A stretch of DNA of 64,000 nucleotides, taken from the NCBI RefSeq assembly GCF_024494685.1, contig NZ_JANHDM010000007.1:123809-187808 (forward strand), given 5' to 3'. Source of the stretch: Halorubrum rubrum. GTDB taxonomy: Archaea > Halobacteriota > Halobacteria > Halobacteriales > Haloferacaceae. This document shows positions 44,750 through 55,057 of this stretch, one piece after another; the stretch's first letter is position 1; the number at the start of each line of letters is the position of its first letter. The notes under the pieces are model-generated. The model worked only from the letters and a program-made list of their open reading frames with translations. It was not told where the DNA came from and searched no databases. A program made the position numbers and the translations under genes.

Positions 44750-45406
44750 TCACTCCCCGTGTTCGACCGCCTCCATCAGCGCGCCCTGGGTCTCGCCCTC
44801 CTCGACCGCCCGCGGGTGGACGCCCACGAGGACGAGCACGTCCCCTTCGTGTTCGACGGTCGCGACGTGGACGAGCGCCGGGACGCTCCCCTCGGCGTCG
44901 ATCGGCGCGTCGTCGGCGGTCTCGAACCGGACCTCCGTCGCGAACGTTGTCACGGTCGTCTCGCTGCCGAGGATCGACCGCGTCTCGGTGCCGACCTCCT
45001 CGAGGTCGCCGACGTCCTCGCCGTCGACGCCGCCGTCGCCCCGCTCGAGGAGCCGCCGGAGCAGCTCCGCGTCGTCCGCGCCGACCAGCGGGTTGACCGA
45101 CCGGCCGGCCACCCTCGCGTTCGGCGTGCTCGCGACGAGCAGCGACGCCGCCCGCTCGGGGTTCTCGTAGCTCGCGACCCACGACGCCGCCGACACCTCC
45201 CGCTCGATCCCGGCCACCTCGAAGGTCTGCTCGATCTCGAACGCCCGCGGCTCCTCGCCCTCGTATCCCGCCTCGGAGAGCGCCGCGTCCGGCACCCGCG
45301 CCGGCTCCGCGTCGAACTCGAAGGTCCCGTCCTCGCCGCCGAGACACCCCGTAGTCGCGATCGCTCCGGACGCCGCGAGCGCTCCCAGCAGTCGCCTCCG
45401 GTACAT
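44750..45406 (-). CDS. Secreted lipoprotein, DUF6517-like
   Basis: 218 aa. An RRR-containing signal ([14 protein letters not shown]) and lipobox TTGCLGG (Cys21) indicate Tat-type export and lipid anchoring on the outer face of the membrane. The mature protein is acidic and has a repeated beta pattern; the family appears restricted to haloarchaea and is uncharacterised. Ends 89 bases before the alaS start. Confidence 0.8.
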   Translation of the reverse strand: MYRRRLLGALAASGAIATTGCLGGEDGTFEFDAEPARVPDAALSEAGYEGEEPRAFEIEQTFEVAGIEREVSAASWVASYENPERAASLLVASTPNARVAGRSVNPLVGADDAELLRRLLERGDGGVDGEDVGDLEEVGTETRSILGSETTVTTFATEVRFETADDAPIDAEGSVPALVHVATVEHEGDVLVLVGVHPRAVEEGETQGALMEAVEHGE

Positions 45407-45574
45407 GTCCGGGAATACGTCGACAGTCGGGGTTAACCGTGTCGCCGCGGCTCACCCGTACCGAGAGACGCGGACCGGACGAGACGGACCGGGAGAGGCG
45501 GCGTCGCTCCTCGATCCTCCGGCCCGCGTCGCGAGGCACAAAGTTCACGTCACCCCGCGCGCGATGTGAGCCAA

Positions 45575-46342
45575 ATGGAACGACGAGGGCAGATCGGCCT
45601 GCTGGAGGCGCTTCTCCTGGACGTGGTTCGGCTCCACGAGACCTGGATGGAGATCGTCTTCCCCAGACAGCTCGACCCCAGCACGGTGCTCGGCAAGTGG
45701 AAGCCGGAGACCGCTCCCCAGACGGTCGGCTACTACCTCTGGGCGGTCCTCGGCGCGCCGCTCGTCGCGGTGGCGTACCCCCTGCTCCTCGTCGGGTTCG
45801 CGACCCGGTTTTACGCCGCGAAGCTCGACTCCGCGGTCACCCGAATCGGGATCGCGGGCGCGGTGCTCGTCGCGACCGTCGTCTGGGGGGCGCTCACGCT
45901 CGTCACCTACCTCCAGCTCGCCACCGCGGACGTGATCGCCGTCGGCGCGGCGAGCGTCGTCGCGATCGTCTCCGCCGCGCTCGCCGCCGGGTTCTCGAAG
46001 GCCGGCGGCCGCCTCGTCAGCGTCCTGTTGGCGTACCCCTTCGCGATGACCGCGCTCTTCTTACCGCCCGTCGTGGCCGCGCTCGTCACGCCGACCCTCG
46101 AGGCGGTCATCCTCCCGCCGAGCTACGACCTGGCCGTCTGGATCCTCGACACGTTCCTCGCGGTCGGCGACGTCAACGACACACTCCGGAACGCCTTCGA
46201 CCTCGAGACCTTCGGCGAGCAGTGGGGGCTTCCGGGGCTCGGCTACGTCCTGATGTGGATCGGGATCTCCGTCCCGCTCGGCTGGTTCCTCGGCGCGCTC
46301 GTCGCGCTCGCGAACCTGGTTCGCCCGAAGCCCGAAGGGTAG
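45575..46342 (+). CDS. Haloarchaeal integral membrane protein, unknown function
   Basis: 255 aa from ATG 45575 (GTG 45566 would add three residues). A charged N-terminal 40 residues with [25 protein letters not shown] precede four to five helices (residues about 52-75, 90-115, 118-140, 150-175, 225-250). No catalytic motif is seen. Convergent with the phosphate-transporter gene, the stops only four bases apart. Confidence 0.72.
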   Translation: MERRGQIGLLEALLLDVVRLHETWMEIVFPRQLDPSTVLGKWKPETAPQTVGYYLWAVLGAPLVAVAYPLLLVGFATRFYAAKLDSAVTRIGIAGAVLVATVVWGALTLVTYLQLATADVIAVGAASVVAIVSAALAAGFSKAGGRLVSVLLAYPFAMTALFLPPVVAALVTPTLEAVILPPSYDLAVWILDTFLAVGDVNDTLRNAFDLETFGEQWGLPGLGYVLMWIGISVPLGWFLGALVALANLVRPKPEG

Positions 46343-46346
46343 ACGT

Positions 46347-47540
46347 TCACGCGAACGTCGACGCGAGTTCGAAGCCGACGTACCCGATCAGACACGAGCC
46401 GACGAGCGCCGAGAGCCACGCGACCGCGGTGATCGTGATCTTTCTCACGGAGACGCCACCGGTACCGACGACGAGACCGCTACCGATGACACTCGAGATG
46501 ATGATGTTGTTGAGCGAGATCGGAAAGCCGAGAAGGATCCCCGTCTGGGTGATGACGAACGCGGGGACCAGGGCGGCGATGGACCGGCGGGTTCCGAGCT
46601 GGGAGTACTCGTTGGCGACGGCCTGGACGATCTTGGGCGCGCCGGTCCAGCCCCCGACCAGGAGTCCGACGGCGCCCACCAGAACGACGCTTTTCGCCGT
46701 CAGATACGCCGATTGGCCGGCGAGGACGCCGAGCGGTCCGATCGCGAGCCCGACCTGACTTCCACCGCTAGAGAACGCGACGAGTCCGCCGAGCGCGATC
46801 AGGAACCGGCGGACGGCGACGTCGACCGACTGCCGCGTCTGTCGGCGGAGAACGAGAAACACGCTCACACCACAGACGAGGCTGGTCGCGACCATCGTGA
46901 GGTCGTACGATCCGACGACCCTCGGGGTGGACCCCAGCGAGCGGGAGACGAAGTTGGCGATCGTGGGTCGAGTGCCGGTGGAGGCCGGGAGGACCTCGAG
47001 GGTGACGTTGGCAACGACGACGCCGACGAGACCGCCCAAGACCGGGATACCGACGGTGTCCGGGACGTCGTCGCGCCGGAGCACCGAGGCCGTGAGGTAG
47101 GCGATCGACGCGCCGGTGGGCGGAACGAGCACCCAGAACAGCGCCAGTTGACGGTAGGTCTCGATGGCGGGGTCCCCCCCGAGTGCGAGCCCGACGCCGA
47201 TTACCGCGCCGGTCGTCGCGAACGCGGCGGGGATGGGATAGCTGGTGGCGACCCCGATACCGATGAACACGGCGGCCGTGAGCAGGCCGACCGCGACGGC
47301 GAGCGGCGTCAGCGACGCTCCGATGACGAGGTCGTTACCGACCGTCTCCGAGACGCTCCCGCCCTGTAGGACCGCCCCTGTCGACGCGAGGACGCCAACC
47401 AGCAGCGCCGCCTGCATCACCGAAAGCGCGCGAGCACCGACGGCGGGAGCGAGCGGCGGCGACGTGCTGCTCGCGCCGAGCGCCCACGCCAACGAGACGC
47501 TCGCGAGGAAGGCGACCGCCAGTAGCGTCACTGACGACAT
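46347..47540 (-). CDS. PiT-family inorganic phosphate transporter
   Basis: 397 aa from ATG 47540 (TTG 47570 is a weaker option), ten or more helices. The two inverted repeats carry the haloarchaeal version of the PiT signature: ALGASSTSPPLAPAVGAR near the N-terminus and FPISLNNIIISSVIGSGLVVG near the C-terminus, in place of the usual GxNDxAN. A sodium- or proton-coupled phosphate importer is the likely role. No PhoU gene lies beside it. Confidence 0.85.
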   Translation of the reverse strand: MSSVTLLAVAFLASVSLAWALGASSTSPPLAPAVGARALSVMQAALLVGVLASTGAVLQGGSVSETVGNDLVIGASLTPLAVAVGLLTAAVFIGIGVATSYPIPAAFATTGAVIGVGLALGGDPAIETYRQLALFWVLVPPTGASIAYLTASVLRRDDVPDTVGIPVLGGLVGVVVANVTLEVLPASTGTRPTIANFVSRSLGSTPRVVGSYDLTMVATSLVCGVSVFLVLRRQTRQSVDVAVRRFLIALGGLVAFSSGGSQVGLAIGPLGVLAGQSAYLTAKSVVLVGAVGLLVGGWTGAPKIVQAVANEYSQLGTRRSIAALVPAFVITQTGILLGFPISLNNIIISSVIGSGLVVGTGGVSVRKITITAVAWLSALVGSCLIGYVGFELASTFA

Positions 47541-47642
47541 CCGTTCCGGCGTTGGCTTCTCGTCGGACAATAACGTGCCGGTCCGGTTTCGTCCGAGAGT
47601 ACACGTCTCGTAGCGCCACGACCCACGCCGTCGACCCGCCCC

Positions 47643-48227
47643 CTATCGCTTTCCTCGCTCTTCGGGGTCGTACCGCTCCCGCGCCGTGGAGAAGGCCGAC
47701 TCCTCGCGCTCCCTCGTCCGACGACCCTCCCGCTCGGCGATCGCCTCGGGGTCCGGGCTCGCGTCGTCGTCGATCCGGGCGAAGGAGTCGTGAACCTTCG
47801 AGTGACACCACCGGCACAGCGCCACCGTGATCTCGTGAGGGCCGGCGTCGTCGACACCCCTGCCTCCGCCCGCGCCGCCCGTATCCACCTCCCCATCCGT
47901 CGGTCCCGACTTCCCGTACGAGAGGTGGTGTTGCTCCACGAGCGGCCGCGCGTCCGCGTGGGCCAGTCGGACCTCCTCGATCCCGCAGCGCGCACACTCG
48001 CGGCCGTCGGTCGTCGACCGGTAGTGCGGACACGCCCGCCACTCGTCGTCGGAGCCGACGTGACAGGCGTAGCCGTCGGCGCGGCGGTCGGCGGCGAACG
48101 CGGGGTCGTCGCCGGCCCGCGTCAGCGCGAACCGGCACCGCCCGTCGTCCGTGAGGTGGTCGCACACGCCCGCGACCGCGTACGGGTCGTCGACCCCGAC
48201 GGGGGTTCCGTCCGGCGTCCGTTCCAT
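47643..48227 (-). CDS. HNH-nuclease-like cysteine-rich protein
   Basis: 194 aa from ATG 48227. The N-terminal third has CDHLTDDGRCRFAL and YACHV cysteines, then ECARCGIEE, LVEQHHLSYG and VALCRWCHSKVHDSF. The ECARC...QHHL...CRWCHSKVH order is that of a zinc-stabilised HNH/McrA-type nuclease fold with the His pair in place. The C-terminal 40 residues are charged. A real nuclease role is plausible but untested; it stands alone, without a methylase or toxin partner. Confidence 0.75.
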   Translation of the reverse strand: MERTPDGTPVGVDDPYAVAGVCDHLTDDGRCRFALTRAGDDPAFAADRRADGYACHVGSDDEWRACPHYRSTTDGRECARCGIEEVRLAHADARPLVEQHHLSYGKSGPTDGEVDTGGAGGGRGVDDAGPHEITVALCRWCHSKVHDSFARIDDDASPDPEAIAEREGRRTREREESAFSTARERYDPEERGKR

Positions 48228-48321
48228 GTCCGTGGATCCGGCCGGGACTACTTCAAGCCGACTACCGGAAAAGCTGTACGGTTCCCGAGCCTCCCTAACC
48301 CGTCGCGTGGTACGTGTCCGC

Positions 48322-50010
48322 ATGAACCACGCGAAGGGCGACCTCCTGACCGTCGACGTCGGCGCTCGCGAGGCGGAGACGTCGGACATCGACGACGTGC
48401 TGGCCGCGTTCGTCGGCGGCCGCGGAGCGGCGACGAAGCTCGCACACGATCGGATCCCGTTCGACGCGGACCCGTTCGGCCCGGAGAACCGGGTGTACCT
48501 CTCCTCGGGGCCGCTCCAGCACTCCCAGATGAGTTTCACGGGACGGATGAACATGACCGGCCTCTCGCCGCTCACGAACGGACTCTGCTCGACGAACGCC
48601 GGCGGCTACCTCTCGCGGAACTTCGTCGACACGGGTCACAGCGTCGTCGAGGTGACGGGCGCGAGCGACGAACTCCTCGCCGTCCACGTCCGTGACGGCG
48701 ACGGGGGCGCCCCGACCGTCGAGTTCGAGGAGGTGCCGGAACTCGCCGGCGCGGAGGTGCCCGAAGTGACCGAGGCGATGCGGGAGCGACACGGGCTCGA
48801 GAGCGAGCACCTCGCGACCGTCGGTCCGGCGGGGGAGAACCGCGTGCGGTTCGCCTGCGTGATGACGTCGAACAGCCGGGCGTTCGGCCGCGGCGGGCTG
48901 GGGGCCGTTCTCGGCGCGAAGAACGTGAAGTGTCTCACCTTCGAGGGCGACTCGCCCGCCCGCGTCGACCTCCCGGCGGGGATCCAGTCCGAGATCCACC
49001 GCGAGGCGGCGACGGCGGACGACATCATGAAACGCCAGGGGACCACCAACGGGACCCAGTTCATCAACGACGAGTTCGGGCTGCCGACCCGGTACTTCTC
49101 GGAGATGAGCTTCGAGGGGGTCGAGGGCATCGGCGGCGACGCCGTCGAGGAGAAGAAGTACAAGAAGGCGGCGTGTTCGATGTGCGCGTTCGCGTGTAAG
49201 CTCCCCACCCGCGACGAGGAGCGGGGCGTCGAGACGGAGGGACCGGAGTTCGAGACCGTGATGGCGTTCGGGAGCAACGCCGGCGTCGACGACGTCGTCG
49301 ACGTGATGATCTCGAACGACCGGTGTGACGACCTCGGGATGGACACCATCTCCGCCGGCGACACGGTCGCCGCGTACCTCGCGAGCGAGGACGCGTTCGG
49401 AAACGCCGAGCTGGTCCACGAGACGCTCGAGAAGATCGCTCACCGCGAGGGGATAGGCGACACGCTCGCGGAGGGGGTCGCCCGCTGTCACGACGAGTTG
49501 GGCGTCGAGAACTGGTCGGTGAAGGGACTCGAGTTCGCCGCCCACGACGGCCGGGCGATCCACGGGCAGGGGCTCTCGTACGCGGTGGCGAACCGCGGGG
49601 CCGACCACATGTACTCGTCGTTCCTCAGCCTGGAGTACAACGGCGAGGTCGACCCGGAGGGACTGGAGGGGAAACCCGAACTCCTGATCGAACGGGAGAA
49701 CCGCCAGGTCGTCCGCGACTCGGGCATCTTCTGTGCGTTCTCGAGCGGCTACGTCGACGACGAGGCCAGATCGACGCTTCTGGACGCCGACTTCGAGGAC
49801 CTCCTCGCGATGGGTGACCGCGTGATCGAGCTGGAACGGCACTTCAACAACCGCCGCGGCTTCGACCGCGAGGACGACCGGCTGCCGTACGACCTCCCGG
49901 GGTTCGAGTCCGCCCTCGACGAGTACTACGACCTGCGCGGCTGGAACCCGGACGGGACGGTTCCGGCCGGCCACGTCGCCGGGGGGACCGGCGGCGTCGC
50001 CGACGATTGA
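48322..50010 (+). CDS. aor: Tungsten-containing aldehyde:ferredoxin oxidoreductase
   Basis: 562 aa from ATG 48322. The AOR N-terminal pterin domain has FVGGRGAATKL and RMNMTGLSPLT. The 4Fe-4S ligands are Cys285, Cys288, Cys292 (CSMCAFACK) and Cys471 (GIFCAFSS). It oxidises an aldehyde to the acid with ferredoxin as acceptor, using a bis-pterin tungsten cofactor, in the cytosol. The family's substrates vary. The convergent MoaD/SAMP-like gene just downstream could supply sulfur for the pterin or modify proteins. Confidence 0.92.
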   Translation: MNHAKGDLLTVDVGAREAETSDIDDVLAAFVGGRGAATKLAHDRIPFDADPFGPENRVYLSSGPLQHSQMSFTGRMNMTGLSPLTNGLCSTNAGGYLSRNFVDTGHSVVEVTGASDELLAVHVRDGDGGAPTVEFEEVPELAGAEVPEVTEAMRERHGLESEHLATVGPAGENRVRFACVMTSNSRAFGRGGLGAVLGAKNVKCLTFEGDSPARVDLPAGIQSEIHREAATADDIMKRQGTTNGTQFINDEFGLPTRYFSEMSFEGVEGIGGDAVEEKKYKKAACSMCAFACKLPTRDEERGVETEGPEFETVMAFGSNAGVDDVVDVMISNDRCDDLGMDTISAGDTVAAYLASEDAFGNAELVHETLEKIAHREGIGDTLAEGVARCHDELGVENWSVKGLEFAAHDGRAIHGQGLSYAVANRGADHMYSSFLSLEYNGEVDPEGLEGKPELLIERENRQVVRDSGIFCAFSSGYVDDEARSTLLDADFEDLLAMGDRVIELERHFNNRRGFDREDDRLPYDLPGFESALDEYYDLRGWNPDGTVPAGHVAGGTGGVADD

Positions 50011-50048
50011 GGGGGACCGGCCGCGTCGGAGGGGATCCGGACGCCCGC

Positions 50049-50327
50049 TCACCCGCCGTGGATCGGGGGGGCGGCGCGCACGTCGTCGCCCGCCGACAGC
50101 ACCGTTTCGAGCCCTTCGAGCCGCGAGACGTTGACCCCGTCGACGGTGAGGCTGACGGCGTCGCCGAGGTCGCCGTCCGCGTAGAGGAGGCTCTCCAGGT
50201 CGGGGTACTCCTCGAGCAACCCCGACAGGAGGTCTCCGACGGTCGCGCCCGATGGGAGCTCCCGTTCGACCCTCTTCGCGCCGACGACGTCCCGGACCGG
50301 TCCGTACGCCCGAAAGACGACCAGCAT
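50049..50327 (-). CDS. MoaD/ThiS/SAMP-type ubiquitin-like protein
   Basis: 92 aa from ATG 50327. A beta-grasp protein with FRAYGPVRDVVGAKRVERE, the ATVGDLLSGLLEEYPDLESLL helix, DGVNVSRLEGLETVLSAGDD and the diagnostic C-terminal Gly-Gly after PPIHGG, the site of adenylation and thiocarboxylation or protein conjugation. It may serve molybdopterin/tungstopterin synthesis, tRNA thiolation, or sampylation. Convergent with the AOR gene, stops 38 bases apart; AOR and MoaD-like genes are often neighbours. Confidence 0.88.
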   Translation of the reverse strand: MLVVFRAYGPVRDVVGAKRVERELPSGATVGDLLSGLLEEYPDLESLLYADGDLGDAVSLTVDGVNVSRLEGLETVLSAGDDVRAAPPIHGG

Positions 50328-50466
50328 GTATGAGCGGATCCGGACGCGGCGAGTAAGCGTTGGCGATTCCGGGGATCGCCGCAGGGCAGCGCAGAACGCG
50401 GCGGAAGTCACGACGACGCCGCGTGGAAGCCGGCTGCCTCGGCGTACGTCCCCGGATCGGTGGCCC

Positions 50467-51174
50467 TCATCCGGCATCGGTGGCGGCGGTTCGGACGGTC
50501 TCGAGTGCGACGCCGAGACTGAGCGCGCCGACGAACAGGAGGACGGTGCTCCCGACGACGGCCGCGTCCGCGAGTCGCGGGATCTGCTCGACGGCCGGCA
50601 CGAACGTCCGGACGTCGAACGCGACCACCGCGATCGCGCCCACCCCGTTGAACGCCATGTCGAGAACCGTGTCCCGGAGGCCGTAGTACTCGAGCACCGG
50701 CGGCCTGTCGACGTACTCGCCGAGCTCGCGGGCGGCGAGTTCCACGAACTCCCAGAAGACGCCGGCTCCGAGCGTGAACAGCACGGTGAAGACGGCCGCG
50801 TAGACGTCCGTGACCTGCGCTCCGAGTCCGTACCGACTCTGGAGGATCGCGTAGACGAGCGCCGCGACGAGCGCGGCGGAGACGGTGTGCGTGAGGTGGT
50901 CCCACCACCGAACGGTGTCGTACCAGCCCAGCATTCCCAGCATGTGAAGGAACCCCGCGACCGCGATCCACGACGAGAGTTCGGGTCCGAACGCGACGTC
51001 CGGCCCGCCTCCGGACGCGATCGCGAGTTCGACGAACGTCGGCGTGAAAGCCGCGGCGAGGGACGCGACCCCGTTCACGACCGCTTGGACGTTCCGAGAC
51101 AGGGATCCGACGACGATCGTTCCAGCGATCCCCGCGAGGAACACGAGGAAAACGAGCTGTAGTACGTCCGTCAT
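50467..51174 (-). CDS. DUF2238/YjdF-like membrane protein, paralogue of 22472-23116
   Basis: 235 aa from ATG 51174. Helices about residues 4-25, 33-55, 65-85, 95-115, 125-145 and a last pair. The blocks RWWDHLTHTVSAALVA, VFWEFVELAAREL and GLRDTVLDMAFNGVGA match those of the protein at 22472-23116 in the same order. Here it stands alone, not paired with a second membrane protein. Function unknown. Confidence 0.78.
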   Translation of the reverse strand: MTDVLQLVFLVFLAGIAGTIVVGSLSRNVQAVVNGVASLAAAFTPTFVELAIASGGGPDVAFGPELSSWIAVAGFLHMLGMLGWYDTVRWWDHLTHTVSAALVAALVYAILQSRYGLGAQVTDVYAAVFTVLFTLGAGVFWEFVELAARELGEYVDRPPVLEYYGLRDTVLDMAFNGVGAIAVVAFDVRTFVPAVEQIPRLADAAVVGSTVLLFVGALSLGVALETVRTAATDAG

Positions 51175-51226
51175 GGGAGGGGGGTCACGGATGAGATCGT
51201 AACGCACCGAACCATCCGACGAGCGC

Positions 51227-52573
51227 TTACACCAGGCTCGCGCCGTCGCAGTCGGTTCGGGCGTACTCCACGTCGAGCAGCTTCAGGAGGGTGGGAGCGA
51301 CGTCGAGCAGGTCGGCGTCCTCGACGGTCGCGGCGGAGTGGTCGACGAAGAGCGCGGCGTTCTCGAAGGTGTGCATGCCCGTCCGCGGCCCGTCGGGATC
51401 GAAGACGCGGTCGCGCGGCCGGAACCCGGCCTTCAGGTCGAAGCCCGGATTCGGGACCGCCACGAGGTCGGGCGCGATCGCGTCGTGGTCGCCCCGGAAG
51501 GCGGTCTCGCGTTCGACGACGCGGTCGACCACGGGCTTCCCGTTCGGCCCCTCCCACGCCTCCAGGTCCGCGATCAGCTCCGCGCGGACCTCGTCGTACT
51601 CGCCCTCGGGGACGACGCCCTCGGGCTCGCGACCATCGAGGTTGAGGTAGAAGCGGCCGGGGACGAGCGAGTACGCGCGGGCGTCGCCGCCGACGTCCGC
51701 GAGCGAGCCGTGGTCGTCGTCCTCGTACTCGAGCCACCCCTCCCGCTCGAGCCACTCGTTACAGTACACGTCGTGGTCGAGCCGCGTGAACCCGTGCGTC
51801 GAGCCGACGACGAGCGTCACGTCGTCGGGCAGCGCGTTCCGGATCGACCCGATGTGCGAGTCGAGCGCGGCGTAGAACTCGAGGAAGTCCTCGCGGTACT
51901 CCCCCGAGTCGAGATAGTCGCCCCAGAGGAAGTGGTTGATCCGGTCGGGGGACGTGAACGCGCCGACGAACAGGTCCCAGTCGTCGCGCTCGACGTAGCG
52001 GTCGAACAGCGCCGCCCGGCCGTCGAGCGTCTCGCGGGCGTGCTCGACGAACTCGCGTTTGTCGGCCTTGTGGCCGAGCTTGGCGTTGACCGAGAGGGTG
52101 TAGTCGACCTCCGCGAGGTACGCCCTGAGCTCCTCGGGATGGGCGGCCTTGTCGACTTCCGGCGAGAGGTACCCCGAGAGCATGCGCTGGAGGTCCCGCT
52201 GGGGCGGAAACGTGACGGGGACGTTCAGCACCGTCGCGTCGAGACCCGCGGCCGTGGCCCGGTCCCACACGCGCGTCGCCTGGACGTCCCGGCCCATCGG
52301 GACGTAGGTGTCGTAGGAGCCGACCTCACGGTCCTGAAACCCGTACACGCCGGTCTCGCCCGGATTCACACCGGTCGTGAGGACGGGCCAGCAGGCGCTC
52401 GACTCCGGCGGGACGATGCTGTCTATCGCCCCGCCGTCGCCCGCCTCGGCGATCGCCGAGAGCGTCGGGAACGTCTCGGGGTCGTTCGCCACGAGGTCGT
52501 ACGGAAGCCCGTCGATCCCGAGGAACGCCACGCGTGGGGTGTCGTTCCCCCGCAACCGGTCGAAGAGGCCCAT
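51227..52573 (-). CDS. Alkaline-phosphatase-superfamily phosphodiesterase
   Basis: 448 aa. VAFLGIDGLPYDL near the N-terminus gives the first metal-ligand Asp, PPESSACWPVLTTGVNPGETGVYGF the nucleophile region (Thr or Ser), SPDRINHFLWGD and VVGSTHGF the remaining metal ligands; the usual DHG is THG. TGMHTFENAALFVDH near the C-terminus is typical of the nucleotide-pyrophosphatase/phosphoglycerate-mutase branch. Cytosolic (no signal). Substrate unknown; haloarchaea have many such paralogues. Confidence 0.85.
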   Translation of the reverse strand: MGLFDRLRGNDTPRVAFLGIDGLPYDLVANDPETFPTLSAIAEAGDGGAIDSIVPPESSACWPVLTTGVNPGETGVYGFQDREVGSYDTYVPMGRDVQATRVWDRATAAGLDATVLNVPVTFPPQRDLQRMLSGYLSPEVDKAAHPEELRAYLAEVDYTLSVNAKLGHKADKREFVEHARETLDGRAALFDRYVERDDWDLFVGAFTSPDRINHFLWGDYLDSGEYREDFLEFYAALDSHIGSIRNALPDDVTLVVGSTHGFTRLDHDVYCNEWLEREGWLEYEDDDHGSLADVGGDARAYSLVPGRFYLNLDGREPEGVVPEGEYDEVRAELIADLEAWEGPNGKPVVDRVVERETAFRGDHDAIAPDLVAVPNPGFDLKAGFRPRDRVFDPDGPRTGMHTFENAALFVDHSAATVEDADLLDVAPTLLKLLDVEYARTDCDGASLV

Positions 52574-52691
52574 ACCTCCCCATCAACGGAGAGAAGCAAA
52601 AGGGTTGATATCGACCGGACTGACGAGGCAGGCCCCGCGGGAACGGAGCCGGACCGCCACACACAAGGGGTACCGTCGATAACGGGGGGCC

Positions 52692-54977
52692 GTGACTGAG
52701 CGCCCGGCCTTCGTGCTGCTCGCGGACCCGGACGACGACTTCGCCGCGGCGCTCGAGACGGCGCTTACCGAGGCGGCGCCGACCGACGGAGCGCCGACCG
52801 AGGCGACCGACGGATTCGAACTCGAGCACGTCCGAGACCTCGACGCCGCCAGTGACGCGTTCGATCCGGACCGGCACGACTGCGTGCTCGCCGAGCGTGA
52901 CCTCGGGTCGGGTACCGGACTCGACCTGCTCGCGACCGTCCGCGCGCTCGACCCGGCCGTCCCCGTGATCCTCGTCACCGCCGACGGCGACGAGGCGTTC
53001 GCGGCGGCCGCGGTCGACGCCGACGCGACCGGCTACGTTCGGAAGGGCGACCCAGACGCGCTCGCCGACCTCCGCGACCGGATCGTCCGGGCGGCGAGCG
53101 CCGACGCCGACCGCGCCGAGGACACGGATCGACTCCGGGCGTTCGCCGAGCGCCTGGACACGATCCTCGAGCACACGACGAACCTGGTGTTCATGAAGGA
53201 CACCGACGACCGGTACCTCCTCGTCAACGACGCGTTCGCGTCGCTGGTCGGGAAACCGCGCGAGGAGATCATCGGATCGACGACCGCCGAGGTCCACGGC
53301 GGGGAGTTCGCCGACCGCTTCCGGGCCAACGACGAGGCGGCCGTCGCGGCCGGCGAGCCGCGACGGTTCGACGAGCGGTACCCCGGTCCCGACGGGGATC
53401 GCCGGTTCGTCACGGTCCGCGTTCCGCTGTTCGACGACGCCGGCGAACCGTACGCCGTCTACGGGATCGCGACCGACGTCACCGCGGAGCTGAAACTCGC
53501 CGAGGAGCGCGCGGAACTGCTCGACCGGATGACCGACGCGTTCGTCGCGCTCGACGGCGACGACCGGATCACCTACCTCAACGCGCGGGCGGCCGCGCTC
53601 GCCGCCGGCGACCGGACCCGCGACGGTCTCGTCGGCGAGGTCGCCTGGGACGTCTTCCCCGGCGTGCTCGACACCGAGTTCGGGGATGCCCTCGAGCGCG
53701 CTCGGGCGACCGGCGAGTCGGCGACTGAGACGATCCACTACGAGCCGGCCGACCGGTTCTTCGAGACGCGGATCTACCCGTCCGAGTCGGGCGTCTCCGT
53801 GTACTCCCGCGACGTCACGGAGGCGATGCTCGAGCGGCGGGAGATCGAGCGGCGCGAGTCGGTCATGTACCGCCTCCACGAGGCCATCTCGGAGAAGGAC
53901 GCGACCTTCGAGGGGAAGGTCGGGTCGCTGCTCGCGCTCGGCAGGGAGGTGCTCGGCGTCGAGTCGGGACTCCTCTCGCGGGTTCAGGGCGACCGCCATC
54001 GTGCGGTCGTCGTCGACGACGAAACCGACCGAATCGCGGTGGACGACGTCGTTCCCCTGTCCGAGACGGTCCGTGAACGGGTCGTCTCGACGGAGCGGGC
54101 ACCCCAGGTCGAGTCCGCGCCCGACGACCTCGCGTTCGCCGACCGCGACGGCGTCGACGCGCTCGATCTCGGCTGTTACGTCGGCGCGCCGGTCGTGGTC
54201 GACGACGAGGCGTACGGCACGCTCTGTTTTCACGATCGCGAGAGCCGGCCGGAGCCGTTCTCGACGTGGGAAGTGACGTTCGTCGAGTTGATGAGTCGAT
54301 GGGTGAGCTACGAGCTGGAGCGTCGCGAGGCGCAGGCCGAGGTCGCCCGCGAGCGGGACCGCCTCGAACGGTTCGCGAGCGTGGTCTCACACGACCTCCG
54401 GAACCCGTTGTCGGTGGCGATCGGCAACCTCGAGTTGGCCCGCGAGACGGGCGATGAAGAGCGGCTCGACACCGCGGCGCGGGCGCTCGACCGGATGACG
54501 GAGCTGATCGAGGACGCGCTCTCGTTCGCGCGGATGGGCGAGCGCGTCGTCGACGCCGAGCGGGTGGACGTCGCGGTCGTCGCCGAGCGGGCGTGGGAGA
54601 CCGTCGACACCGCGGACGCGACCCTGCGGATCGAGGACCCCGGCGAACTCGTCGGCGACGCCTCGCGGCTCCGGACGCTGCTCGAGAACCTGTTTCGAAA
54701 CAGCGTGGAACACGGCGGCCAGGGCGTGACCGTCACGGTCGGCCGCGAGGGAACGACCCTGTTCGTCGACGACGACGGCCCCGGAATCCCCGAGGCGGAC
54801 CGCGAGGCGGTCGTCGAGGCGGGGTACTCCACCAACCCCGAAGGGACGGGGTTCGGGTTGGGGATCGTCTCGCAGATCGCGGCCGCACACGGGTGGACCG
54901 CCGCCGCGACCGAGGCCGCGGACGGCGGCGCGCGGATCGAGCTCCGCGGCGTCGCGCCCGTTCGCCCGGCCGAGTAA
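52692..54977 (+). CDS. Multi-domain histidine kinase (receiver-like, PAS-PAS-GAF)
   Basis: 761 aa from GTG 52692. An N-terminal receiver-like domain (1-125) has Glu68 at the phosphoacceptor position ([18 protein letters not shown]). PAS 1 (about 155-270: [24 protein letters not shown]), PAS 2 (about 275-385: [17 protein letters not shown]) and GAF (about 400-545: [15 protein letters not shown]) follow. The kinase core has His567 ([11 protein letters not shown]), [20 protein letters not shown] and [11 protein letters not shown]. No membrane span. The architecture extends that of the kinase at 28188. Confidence 0.92.
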   Translation: MTERPAFVLLADPDDDFAAALETALTEAAPTDGAPTEATDGFELEHVRDLDAASDAFDPDRHDCVLAERDLGSGTGLDLLATVRALDPAVPVILVTADGDEAFAAAAVDADATGYVRKGDPDALADLRDRIVRAASADADRAEDTDRLRAFAERLDTILEHTTNLVFMKDTDDRYLLVNDAFASLVGKPREEIIGSTTAEVHGGEFADRFRANDEAAVAAGEPRRFDERYPGPDGDRRFVTVRVPLFDDAGEPYAVYGIATDVTAELKLAEERAELLDRMTDAFVALDGDDRITYLNARAAALAAGDRTRDGLVGEVAWDVFPGVLDTEFGDALERARATGESATETIHYEPADRFFETRIYPSESGVSVYSRDVTEAMLERREIERRESVMYRLHEAISEKDATFEGKVGSLLALGREVLGVESGLLSRVQGDRHRAVVVDDETDRIAVDDVVPLSETVRERVVSTERAPQVESAPDDLAFADRDGVDALDLGCYVGAPVVVDDEAYGTLCFHDRESRPEPFSTWEVTFVELMSRWVSYELERREAQAEVARERDRLERFASVVSHDLRNPLSVAIGNLELARETGDEERLDTAARALDRMTELIEDALSFARMGERVVDAERVDVAVVAERAWETVDTADATLRIEDPGELVGDASRLRTLLENLFRNSVEHGGQGVTVTVGREGTTLFVDDDGPGIPEADREAVVEAGYSTNPEGTGFGLGIVSQIAAAHGWTAAATEAADGGARIELRGVAPVRPAE

Positions 54978-55057
54978 GCCGGCCTCGGAGCCGTACCCGT
55001 TCCCCTGCTCGTCCCCTCGCCCCGTGCGCTTTTTTACGGGCGCGACGAGGGGACGGC

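Noticed and set aside
44661..45548. 296-codon upstream extension of the alaS frame
   Set aside because: Overlaps the lipoprotein gene in another frame and the alaS TATA element; sequence is Arg/Gly-rich, unlike AlaS.
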